From Pseudomonadota bacterium (GTDB lineage Bacteria; Pseudomonadota; Gammaproteobacteria; Xanthomonadales; Xanthomonadaceae): a stretch of DNA of 12,761 bases. The DNA lies in NCBI GenBank assembly GCA_023425225.1, contig JAFADB010000310.1, positions 1 to 12,761 of the forward strand, read 5' to 3'. The position numbers and the translations under genes are program-made. Every line of letters starts with the position of its first letter. Positions within the stretch are counted from its first letter, which is position 1. Of the stretch, positions 1-6,257 are shown one piece after another. The notes under the pieces were generated by a model. The model saw only the letters and a program-made list of their open reading frames with translations. It had not been told where the DNA came from and searched no databases.

Positions 1-2
1 CG

Positions 3-458
3 CCGGTGGCGCAGAAGCGCTCGGCCCGCGTCATGGGCGCGTTGACCGTGGGCGTGTCGCTGGGCTGCGTGGCCGGCATCTCGGCCACCGTGGCTGCGGC
101 CAAGTGGCTGCCGGCGCGGGTACAGGATCTCGGTGCCTGGCACGAGGGCATCTACTACGCCGTGTTCCTGGCCGCCACGGCGTGGGCGCTGTGGCGCGGC
201 GCCGCGCGCGGTGCGTACGAGCTGCTGTGGCTGTGCGCGATGGTCGCGTTGCTGGTGCCGCTGTCCAGCCTGGCCGGCGCGTGGCGCATCGGCGGAAGCT
301 GGAATCACCCGGGGAGTGGTGTCGTCGTCGATCTGGTGGCGCTGGCCGCGGTGCCGGCATTCGTACTGATCGCCCGCTATACGCGCCGGCGCATGCGGCA
401 GGGTGCGGTCGACAGCGTATGGACCGGCCGGGATGCGGAGGATGTGGCCCGCGGCTAG
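3..458 (+). CDS. PepSY-type integral membrane protein, C-terminal part (5' end outside window)
   Basis: The frame is open from the window edge and ends at TAG 456-458, so the true start lies upstream; the GTG at position 6 is internal or accidental. The roughly 150 visible residues contain four hydrophobic stretches, at about 10-32, 48-64, 71-92 and 106-124 counted from position 6. Arginine-rich loops and an Arg-rich cytoplasmic tail (YTRRRMRQG) follow. The pattern, including WHEGIYYAVFL before the second segment and a tail ending near DSVW, resembles the C-terminus of xanthomonad PepSY-domain membrane proteins, often linked to iron or siderophore uptake. The PepSY domains themselves would be upstream and are not visible, so the family call rests on resemblance of the tail. 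That this is a multi-pass inner-membrane protein is much surer than its family. Confidence 0.6.
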   Translation, partial: PVAQKRSARVMGALTVGVSLGCVAGISATVAAAKWLPARVQDLGAWHEGIYYAVFLAATAWALWRGAARGAYELLWLCAMVALLVPLSSLAGAWRIGGSWNHPGSGVVVDLVALAAVPAFVLIARYTRRRMRQGAVDSVWTGRDAEDVARG

Positions 459-944
459 GAGCGCGGGCGGCGGAAGCCGTCAGGGCTGCGAAGCCCGCCG
501 TGCGGTCCATATCCGCACCGCTTCCTGGCCTGTAGCGCGGCCACAGGCGAATCGTCACGAATCTGCTTCGCACGGCGAACTCCGACCCGCTTCGCTGTGG
601 TGAAGCGCTTCGCCTCGAACATCTCTGTCGCCCACGCTCCCGGGGCAGGCTCGCCGCAGGCATCCGCGGTGCCTCGGTTTTCGCGCGGGGCATTGCTGCC
701 CGGGGAAACAATCGTCGCTCCCGCGCAGGCGGGCGCCCATGGACGTTGCCGTGCTCGACCGAGCAGTGCCGCTGCAAGGGGCGCGACGGGCCAAGGCGAA
801 TGCTGGCGCACCGGTCCTGCCATGGGTCCATGCCGCGACGTGGCCTGCGCAGGTCCGCAGCGATGGTGGATGCGCCAAGCGGCAATGGCCGGCACCGGTG
901 CTAAAGTCTAGGGCTTTCTGTTCCATGCCCGAGCGAGCACCGCC
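459..944. other. Intergenic region without a convincing gene
   Basis: About 490 bases separate the membrane protein from the carboxypeptidase gene. Open frames exist on both strands, but they read as low-complexity Arg/Pro/Ala sequence with no recognisable domain and no good ribosome site. The region is rich in short inverted repeats: CGCTTC/GAAGCG near 590-608, GGGCAG (643-648) with CTGCCC (696-701), a REP-like hairpin at 714-737, and TGCTCG-AC-CGAGCA at 752-765. A TAAAGT at 902-907, 37 bases before the next start, could be a -10 element, but I see no matching -35. It could hold a small RNA or a REP cluster; the sequence alone does not decide. Confidence 0.5.
714..737. repeat. REP-like palindromic element
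   Basis: CCCGC (720-724), loop GCAG, then GCGGG (729-733) form a hairpin; the pairing continues after one mismatch with GC (717-718) and GC (735-736). The core resembles the dispersed intergenic 'tcccgcgnaggcggg' palindromes common in Xanthomonadaceae genomes. Only one clear copy lies in this window, so repetitiveness cannot be shown here. Confidence 0.45.
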
Positions 945-1868
945 ATGAATATTCCGTCCTTCTATCCCGTCGGCACTCCCGGACAGCCCTGGGGCGATGC
1001 GGAGAAGGCGCAGTGGCGCGCACGGCAGCGTCGCCAGCGCAGCCATGCCGCCGATGTGGCGGCGGCGGTGCGGCGGCTGGGCACGCACTGGGATGTGCAG
1101 GAATACGGCGAGCTGGCCTACGGCGAGGAGCGTTACCCGCTGCTGGCGCTGCGCAGCCGCGGCTGGGACGACGCGCTGCCGACGATGCTGGTGACCGGCG
1201 GCGTGCATGGCTACGAAACCAGCGGCGTGCATGGCGCGCTGCGCTTCGCCGGCGAACACGCGGACGACTACGCCGGCCGCGCCAATGTGCTGCTGGTGCC
1301 GTGCGTCAGTCCGTGGGGTTATGAGCATATCCAGCGCTGGAATGCCGACGCGCTCGATCCGAACCGCTCGTTCCGCGCGGACAGCCCGGCGCAGGAGTCG
1401 GCGGCGCTGATGCGGCTGGTGGCGCCGCTGCGCGACACGGTGCTCATGCACATCGACCTGCACGAGACCACCGACAGCGACGAAAGCGAATTCCGCCCGG
1501 CGCTGGCCGCGCGCGATGGCAAGCCGTTCGAGCCGGGCACGATCCCGGACGGCTTCTACCTGTGCGCCGACAGCGCCGCGCCGGAGCCGGCCTTCCAGCA
1601 GGCGGTCAACGCCGCCGTCGCCGCGGTGACCCACATCGCCCCGGCGGACGACAGGGGCGAGATCATCGGCTCGCCGGTGGTGGCGCCGGGGGTGATCGAA
1701 TACGACTGCACCGCGCTGGGCCTGTGCGCCAGCATCACTCCTGCCCGCTATCGCACCACCACCGAGGTCTATCCGGACAGCCCGAAGGCCACGCCGGAGC
1801 AGTGCAACGCCGCGCAGGTGGCCGCCATCCGCGCCGCCATCGACCACGCGCTGGCGCACGCCGCCTGA
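945..1868 (+). CDS. M14-type zinc metallocarboxypeptidase / AstE-AspA-like deacylase family protein
   Basis: This 307-residue protein probably hydrolyses an amide or peptide bond with a single catalytic zinc. The zinc-binding set of the M14 fold is visible: H88 and E91 in GGVHGYETSG, and H173 in HIDLHETTD. The substrate-carboxylate pair N140-R141 lies in DPNRSF, and the likely general base is E274 in TTTEVYPD. There is no signal peptide, so it should act in the cytoplasm. Its length and the absence of a propeptide fit the bacterial cytoplasmic M14 proteins between carboxypeptidases and succinylglutamate desuccinylase/aspartoacylase. ATG 945 begins the family-like sequence, although the upstream ribosome site (GAGCGAGC, 931-938) is only moderate. 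The next gene follows 18 bases after the stop. The substrate is unknown; that it is a zinc hydrolase is secure from the motifs. Confidence 0.8.
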   Translation: MNIPSFYPVGTPGQPWGDAEKAQWRARQRRQRSHAADVAAAVRRLGTHWDVQEYGELAYGEERYPLLALRSRGWDDALPTMLVTGGVHGYETSGVHGALRFAGEHADDYAGRANVLLVPCVSPWGYEHIQRWNADALDPNRSFRADSPAQESAALMRLVAPLRDTVLMHIDLHETTDSDESEFRPALAARDGKPFEPGTIPDGFYLCADSAAPEPAFQQAVNAAVAAVTHIAPADDRGEIIGSPVVAPGVIEYDCTALGLCASITPARYRTTTEVYPDSPKATPEQCNAAQVAAIRAAIDHALAHAA

Positions 1869-1886
1869 GCCGGGTCCGTGCCTGCC

Positions 1887-2444
1887 ATGTCCATCGTCCT
1901 GACGCCGTTCGCCCGCACCCGCCTGTTTCCGCGCGACGGGCGCCGCACCGCCATCCAGGACTGCAACGCCGAGCAGTTCGAGCGCCACCTCAACGAGCAC
2001 GCGCCGCTGCAGGTGCTCGACGGCTACGCGCCGTTCTGCAAGCTGCACGTGCACCGCAACTGGACCTCCACGCGCTGCTCGGTGGTGGCGATCGACGACG
2101 GCAACCGTCATCTGTTGCGCAGCACCTACGAAGCACGCAGCCGCGAGGAACTGCCGGTGCTGGTGCGCTGGTTCGAGGGCGTCGAGCCGCCGGTGGCCGG
2201 CTACCTGCTGCCCATCCTGTACAGCCGCGAACAACTGGCGAAGGAAGGTTCGCCGATCGATGCCGACTGGGGCGTGGTCGGCTGCCTGTACACGATGACG
2301 CCGGAGGAATTGCCGATGGCGCCGATCACGATGATGCGCAACGCGCTCGGCGTGGCCGAGGGCGGCTCCGGCGTGCCGCTGGACCGTGACGCTTACCGGC
2401 GCAGCGTGGCGTTCTGGGAGACGCACGCGAACTGGCGGCCGTAA
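1887..2444 (+). CDS. DUF3228 family protein
   Basis: This 185-residue cytoplasmic protein has no known function. It matches my memory of DUF3228 proteins of xanthomonads along its whole length. Typical stretches are GYAPFCKLHVHRNWTSTRC (residues about 46-64), ARSREELPVLVRWFEGVEPPV, ILYSREQLAKEGSPIDADWG, PMAPITMMRNALG and the end VAFWETHANWRP. The many invariant Trp, His and Cys residues suggest an enzyme or ligand-binding protein, but no known catalytic motif is evident. A GTG at 1878 is in frame three codons upstream; I prefer ATG 1887 because MSIVL is the usual beginning. It lies 18 bases behind the M14 gene and is probably co-transcribed with it. Its stop faces the minus-strand MFS gene. 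Confidence 0.8.
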   Translation: MSIVLTPFARTRLFPRDGRRTAIQDCNAEQFERHLNEHAPLQVLDGYAPFCKLHVHRNWTSTRCSVVAIDDGNRHLLRSTYEARSREELPVLVRWFEGVEPPVAGYLLPILYSREQLAKEGSPIDADWGVVGCLYTMTPEELPMAPITMMRNALGVAEGGSGVPLDRDAYRRSVAFWETHANWRP

Positions 2445-2475
2445 GCGGCAGGAACCGCCCGCGGGCCGTCCGGTG

Positions 2476-2506
2476 GCGCGGATGCGGGCTTGCTGGCCAT
2501 CCGCGC
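2476..2506. terminator. Candidate hairpin between convergent genes
   Basis: GCGCGGATG (2476-2484) and CATCCGCGC (2498-2506) form a perfect 9-bp stem around a 13-base loop. It sits between the DUF3228 stop and the stop of the minus-strand MFS gene. No T-run follows on either strand, so it is a 3'-end hairpin or Rho-assisted terminator rather than a textbook intrinsic one. Confidence 0.4.
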
Positions 2507-2553
2507 GGCGGGGCCTGGACGGCTTCGGCGCACCTGCTCCGGAGTGGTCGCCT

Positions 2554-3930
2554 TCAATCCCTGCCGGCGTCCTGTTTCCGCACCGGCAACAGCCGGGCCA
2601 CCGACGCGAGGGCGCCGGCGACGGCGAGCAGGCATCCGACCCACAGGGCGGTGCGCGCGCCGGCGGTTCCGGACAGCGTCAGGAAAAGCGCGACGATGGC
2701 CGCGCCCAATGCTTGGCCCAGCAACCGGGCCGTGTTGAGGATGCCGCTGGCGGCACCGGAACGTTGGGCCGGCGCGCTGGCCATGATCGCGCGCTGGTTC
2801 GGCGACAGGAACAGGCCGAACCCGAAGCCGCACAGCGCCATGCAACCGACGACGACGGCCGTCGTGGCGGCGGCGGGCAGCAGCGCCAGCAGGGCGATCC
2901 CGGTGGCCAGGCACGACAGTCCCAGGCCGCCGAGCAGGCCGGCGGGACAGCGGTCGGAGAGCTTTCCGGCGATCGGGGCCATGGTCGCGCCCAACAGCGG
3001 CCAGGGGAGGATCAGCCATCCCAGTTCCACCTGGCTGCGCCCGAGGTCGGACATGAAGTGGAAGGGCAGCGCCACCAGCGCCAGCCCCTGGGTGGCGAAG
3101 GCGCACACCGCCACCGTCGTGGACAGGCCCAATCGCGGGATCCGCAGCAGGTCCAGCGGCAGTACCGGGGAGGGATGGCCGCGCTGCCGCCGCACCAGCA
3201 GGCGGGCACACAGCAACGCCAGCGCCGCTTCCCCGGCCACCAGGCCCCACGCGCCGCGGTGGCCGATCTCGCCCAGCCCATGCACAAGCAGCGCGAACAG
3301 CGCAAAGCACAGCATCGCCGCCACGCCATCGAAGCGGGCGGCGGTCCCGGCCGCGCGCGGCAGCATCCACCAGGCCATCAGCAGCGCCAGCAGGCCGACC
3401 GGGACGTTGACCAGGAACAGCCAGTGCCACGTGGCCACGGACAGGATCGCCGAGGCCAGCACCGGTCCGGCCGCCAGCCCGAGGGCGACCACCAGTGCGT
3501 TGATGCCCAGGCCACGGCCGAGGCTGGTTTCCGGATAGATGTGCCGCACCAGTGCGGTGTTGGCGCTCATGACCGCGGCCGCGCCCAGGCCCTGCAGTGC
3601 CCGCGCGCCGACCAGCAGGTCCAGCGATCGTGCCAGTGCGCATGCCAGCGAGGCCGCGGTGAACACGGCGACGCCCGCGACGAACACCGTGCGCTGTCCG
3701 ATCCGCTCGCCGAGCGCGCCCAGCGGCAGCAGCGCCCCGACCATCGCCAGCTGGTAGCCGGTGACGACCCAGACGGCATCGGCCGGGGTGGCGGCGAACT
3801 GGCTGGCGATGGTCGGCAGCGCGGTGTTGGTGATGGCGACGTCGAGGGTCGCCAGGCAGGCCGCGATGCACAGCGCGGCCATGGCCCAGCAGCGCGCGTG
3901 CGGCGGCAGGCCGGTGGTGGGCGGCGTCAT
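2554..3930 (-). CDS. MFS transporter, DHA2 (EmrB/QacA-like) drug-efflux family
   Basis: This inner-membrane, proton-driven exporter has 458 residues and about 12-14 hydrophobic segments. DHA2 signatures are clear. LDVAITNTALPTI (about 29-41) carries the membrane-buried acidic residue D30 in TM1. Motif A is seen as GALGERIGQR (71-80). ALGLAAGPVLASAIL (about 149-163) is the antiporter motif C, and WHWLFLVNVPVG (168-179) is typical of the group. ATG 3930 is chosen because GAGGAG lies 6 bases upstream on the minus strand; the GTG at 3951 would bury that site. No membrane-fusion partner or adjacent regulator is present, so it probably works alone. The exported compound cannot be predicted. A tandem 15-bp repeat lies in its leader (3955-3984). 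Confidence 0.85.
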   Translation of the reverse strand: MTPPTTGLPPHARCWAMAALCIAACLATLDVAITNTALPTIASQFAATPADAVWVVTGYQLAMVGALLPLGALGERIGQRTVFVAGVAVFTAASLACALARSLDLLVGARALQGLGAAAVMSANTALVRHIYPETSLGRGLGINALVVALGLAAGPVLASAILSVATWHWLFLVNVPVGLLALLMAWWMLPRAAGTAARFDGVAAMLCFALFALLVHGLGEIGHRGAWGLVAGEAALALLCARLLVRRQRGHPSPVLPLDLLRIPRLGLSTTVAVCAFATQGLALVALPFHFMSDLGRSQVELGWLILPWPLLGATMAPIAGKLSDRCPAGLLGGLGLSCLATGIALLALLPAAATTAVVVGCMALCGFGFGLFLSPNQRAIMASAPAQRSGAASGILNTARLLGQALGAAIVALFLTLSGTAGARTALWVGCLLAVAGALASVARLLPVRKQDAGRD

Positions 3931-3954
3931 GGGGTCTCCTCGCAGGCGCACGAC

Positions 3955-3984
3955 CGTGCCTGGCGATTACGTGCCCGGCGATTA
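3955..3984 (-). repeat. 15-bp tandem direct repeat upstream of the DHA2 pump gene
   Basis: On the minus strand TAATCGCCGGGCACG is followed directly by TAATCGCCAGGCACG (14 of 15 identical). The repeat ends 24 bases before the ATG at 3930. GATAAT (3981-3986, minus strand) overlaps the distal unit and resembles a -10 box, without a convincing -35. The position suggests an operator or promoter-embedded repeat; the function is inferred. Confidence 0.45.
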
Positions 3985-4096
3985 TCGGCGTCGTCGGCGC
4001 TGGATGGCGGGGCGTGCGGGCGCTGTCGCCGAGCCCGTGCGGGTGATGGCGCGACGATCGCCGCAACCGCCGGCGGCCGGGAGATTCCGCTTGGCG

Positions 4097-4735
4097 TCAG
4101 CTTGCCTGGTCGCTGAAGTCGGGCACGCCGCTGGTCCGGTGCAGGGCGTCGTACCAGGCCTGCGCCTTCGGCCCCAGCCGTACCGCCTTGACGATGCTCA
4201 GCGAGCGCAGGATCGGGAACAGCAGGAAGTCGCTCTCGCCGATGGCGCCGCCGGGTGGCGGGACGATGCCCTCCAGCTCGTCCAGCAGCGGCTGCAGGGC
4301 GGCGACCTGTTCGTCGGTGCTGTCCAGCAGCGCCTGCAGGTCGCCGAAGGCGCGCGTCTCGCGCTCGGTGTAGGCGGCACGCGCCTGCGGCGTGGCCAGT
4401 TCGGCGAAATCGCCGCGGGTGAAGCGCGGCACCGCCAGGGTGATGGCCGGCTTGAACGCGCGCGCGGCCCAGTCGTCGATCGCCGGTACCGGCGCAGCGG
4501 TGATCGTGCGCGGCGGGAACGCCTCGTCCAGGTAGCGCACGATGTCCATGCTCTCGCTCATGTGGCTGCCGTCGGCCTTGCGCAGGATCGGCACCACCTT
4601 CTTGCCGACCAGCCGGGTTGGCGTGTCGGCGTCACCCTCCATGATCACCTCGACGGGGATGTCCAGCTGCTTCAGGCCGCGGACCAGCAGGGTGCGGCAG
4701 CAGAACGGGCAGTGTTCGTAGACGTAGAGCTTCAT
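4097..4735 (-). CDS. grxB: Glutaredoxin 2 (GrxB family)
   Basis: This 212-residue cytoplasmic protein is close in length to E. coli Grx2 (215). The N-terminal thioredoxin-fold part begins MKLYVYEHCPFCCR, with the redox motif C9-P-F-C12 (CPYC in E. coli) and an extra C13. VVPIL contains the expected cis-proline P49, and SESMDIVRYLDE gives the glutathione-binding Glu/Ser region. The C-terminal half is the helical, GST-like Grx2_C domain. It reduces disulfides or glutathione mixed disulfides using glutathione. ATG 4735 is chosen because the family begins exactly at MKLY; the frame stays open upstream to 4867 but adds unrelated sequence. No strong ribosome site is visible. It is divergent from the LysR gene (200-base gap) and 166 bases ahead of the MFS gene on the same strand, too far to assume an operon. 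Confidence 0.88.
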   Translation of the reverse strand: MKLYVYEHCPFCCRTLLVRGLKQLDIPVEVIMEGDADTPTRLVGKKVVPILRKADGSHMSESMDIVRYLDEAFPPRTITAAPVPAIDDWAARAFKPAITLAVPRFTRGDFAELATPQARAAYTERETRAFGDLQALLDSTDEQVAALQPLLDELEGIVPPPGGAIGESDFLLFPILRSLSIVKAVRLGPKAQAWYDALHRTSGVPDFSDQAS

Positions 4736-4923
4736 CGCGGCATCGGATCGGGTGGGGGGCGCCATGATGCCTCGGCTGCGACGACATGCCCAACCGGTCG
4801 GCTCGGTGGCGGGGTCTGCGACCAGCGGAGCGCTTGATGCTGCGATGAGCGCTCGCGTATGTTGCAACGCGGGTCTGCTGGGCCGTGCGGTGTCTCGATG
4901 CGCGCTCCGGTCCTGCGGGATTG

Positions 4924-4930
4924 AGGAGGA
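4924..4930 (+). promoter_or_regulatory. Ribosome binding site that fixes the lysR start
   Basis: GAGGAGG... at 4924-4930 lies 5 bases before GTG 4936. This selects the GTG over an in-frame ATG at 4885, which would add 17 unrelated residues in front of the helix-turn-helix. Confidence 0.7.
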
Positions 4931-4935
4931 CAGGC

Positions 4936-5835
4936 GTGAAACTGGACACCACCACCGTGCGGCTGGTCATGGCGACGGTCGAGGAAGGCAGCATCTCCAA
5001 GGCGGCCAACCGGCTGGACCTGGCCGTGGCCGCGGCGTCCCGGCGCATCTCCGAACTGGAGGACCAGCTCGGCATCAAGCTCTTCCGCCGCCTGCCGCAT
5101 GGCGTGGAGGTGACCGAATCGGGCGAGAAGCTCATCGAGCACATCCAGCAGATCGACAACCTGGTCGCTCGCCTGGCCGGCGACGCGGAGGTCATGGTCG
5201 GCGGGAAGGACGGCCGCATCATCATCGGGGCGCCGAAGACGGCGATCATCGAGTTCCTCAGCGCCGACATCGCGCGCATCCAGCAACGCTATCCGGGGAT
5301 CACGCTGAAGATCGTCGAGGAGAACAGCCGGATCATCCAGCAGTCGTTGCGCGACCGGGTGATCGACGTCGGGATCTACGAATCGCGCAGCGGCTTCCTG
5401 GACATGCCGCAGTACCCGTATCGCGACGACCGGCTGGTGCTGGTCTACAGCGCGGCGCATTTCAGCTTCGACACCGTTCCGGTACCGCTCGAAGCCCTGT
5501 ACGACCGGCCGCTCATCTCGCTCGGCAAGGGCTCGGCCTCGCTGGCGGCGGTGCAGCGCGCCTTCCGCAACAACGGCAGGTCGTTCTCCAACAACTTCCT
5601 GGTCACCGGCTTCGACAGCATGTTGACCATGGTGCGCCACGGTCTCGGGATCGGTCTGATGCCGCCGGCCGTGCTGCGGAGCCTGGACGCCGCTGCCTCG
5701 GTGGCGGCGGTCGAGCTCGCGGGCAGCTGGCAGCACCGCCACTACGTCCTGTCCTACGTGGAAGGCCACGCGCAGGCGCAGACGCTGGCCAACATCGTCT
5801 CCGAACTGAAGCAGGCCGACCACGGCGGGCCCTGA
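4936..5835 (+). CDS. LysR-type transcriptional regulator
   Basis: This 299-residue protein has the usual LysR length and layout. A winged helix-turn-helix lies at about residues 5-64 (LVMATVEEGSISKAANRLDLAVAAASRRISELEDQLGIKLFRR), followed by a linker helix and an effector-binding periplasmic-fold domain from about 90 to 290. The recognition region reads LAVAAASRRI where many LysR proteins have SQPAVSRQI, so it is a slightly atypical member. It is on the same strand as, and 422 bases ahead of, the CoA-transferase operon. It is divergent from grxB, whose housekeeping role makes it a less likely target. I infer that it senses the substrate or a CoA-pathway intermediate and activates the operon, perhaps through the dyads at 5913 and 6148. 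The effector is unknown. Confidence 0.9.
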   Translation: MKLDTTTVRLVMATVEEGSISKAANRLDLAVAAASRRISELEDQLGIKLFRRLPHGVEVTESGEKLIEHIQQIDNLVARLAGDAEVMVGGKDGRIIIGAPKTAIIEFLSADIARIQQRYPGITLKIVEENSRIIQQSLRDRVIDVGIYESRSGFLDMPQYPYRDDRLVLVYSAAHFSFDTVPVPLEALYDRPLISLGKGSASLAAVQRAFRNNGRSFSNNFLVTGFDSMLTMVRHGLGIGLMPPAVLRSLDAAASVAAVELAGSWQHRHYVLSYVEGHAQAQTLANIVSELKQADHGGP

Positions 5836-5846
5836 CGGCGTGCTTC

Positions 5847-5873
5847 GCACCGCGGCAGCGGTTTCCGCGGTGC
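5847..5873. terminator. Hairpin behind lysR
   Basis: GCACCGCGG (5847-5855) and CCGCGGTGC (5865-5873) pair perfectly around a 9-base loop, 11 bases after the lysR stop. No T-tract follows, so it is a weak or Rho-dependent terminator candidate, or a transcript-end stabiliser. Confidence 0.4.
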
Positions 5874-5912
5874 CGCATTCGCGCCCCCGATCGCCTCGAT
5901 TGCGTGAACCTC

Positions 5913-5924
5913 AGACCATGGTCT
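5913..5924. promoter_or_regulatory. 12-bp perfect palindrome, candidate operator
   Basis: AGACCATGGTCT is a perfect palindrome, flanked by T (5911) and A (5926), which also match. It lies in the spacer of a weak promoter-like pair (5900-5905 and 5922-5927), as an operator would. Which protein binds it is unknown. Confidence 0.35.
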
Positions 5925-6147
5925 AAGTGCCGCGATCCGTTCGGGAAAGCCGTTCCGACGTGCCTTGGTCATGCCGCCTGCGCTTGTGGGTGCGCCACCG
6001 TTGCCACGCCGGCGGCCACTCTACGCTCTGCCGCAAACCCTTCAAATTCAGCGCCTTGTCTGCCGTCGGGCTGATGAAGCCTGCATTGCTCGAGACGCGG
6101 CGGACGCCTCGGCGAGTGCAATGCCGCGGCGCGCCGATGCACGACCC

Positions 6148-6164
6148 TTTCGAAAATCGCGAAA
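6148..6164. promoter_or_regulatory. LysR-box-like dyad (T-N11-A) upstream of the CoA-transferase gene
   Basis: TTTCGAAAATCGCGAAA has 5-bp inverted arms (TTTCG/CGAAA) around 7 bases. The inner T6150 and A6162 satisfy the T-N11-A rule of LysR-type binding sites. It is one of the few A/T-rich spots in the region and lies 94 bases before the operon's first ATG. Binding by the adjacent LysR protein is inferred. Confidence 0.45.
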
Positions 6165-6257
6165 CCTGGCATGACCGGGACGTTATTGCCGCTGTCCTGG
6201 GCCTCGCAGAGAGTTCGGCCGCACGCCGTCAACGATCAACGCATCAGAGGAGGACCC

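Larger units (their letters stand above)
5836..6257 (+). other. Leader/control region between lysR and the CoA-transferase operon
   Basis: These 422 bases carry no convincing gene. They hold a hairpin just behind lysR (5847-5873), a 12-bp palindrome (5913-5924), a LysR-box-like dyad (6148-6164), and GCATTGC (6083-6089) with GCAATGC (6118-6124) about 28 bases apart. A TTGCGT (5900-5905) and TCTAAG (5922-5927), 16 bases apart, make a weak sigma-70-like pair overlapping the palindrome. The stretch from about 5990 is less GC-biased than the genes, as expected for regulatory DNA. A strong ribosome site, AGAGGAGGA, ends at 6254, 4 bases before ATG 6258. Confidence 0.55.

Noticed and set aside
555..2426. 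A 600-codon open frame on the minus strand opposite the M14 and DUF3228 genes.
   Set aside because: Its translation is Arg/His/Gly/Ala-rich without domains. It mirrors the codon bias of the real plus-strand genes, a common artefact at this GC content.
2386..4116. A 576-codon plus-strand open frame across the DHA2 pump gene.
   Set aside because: It reads as Gln/Gly/Arg-rich low-complexity protein, while the minus strand encodes a clear MFS transporter with all its motifs.
4861..4868. GTTGCAAC palindrome in the grxB-lysR gap as an autoregulatory LysR site.
   Set aside because: It is only 8 bp, does not follow T-N11-A, and palindromes of this size are expected by chance.
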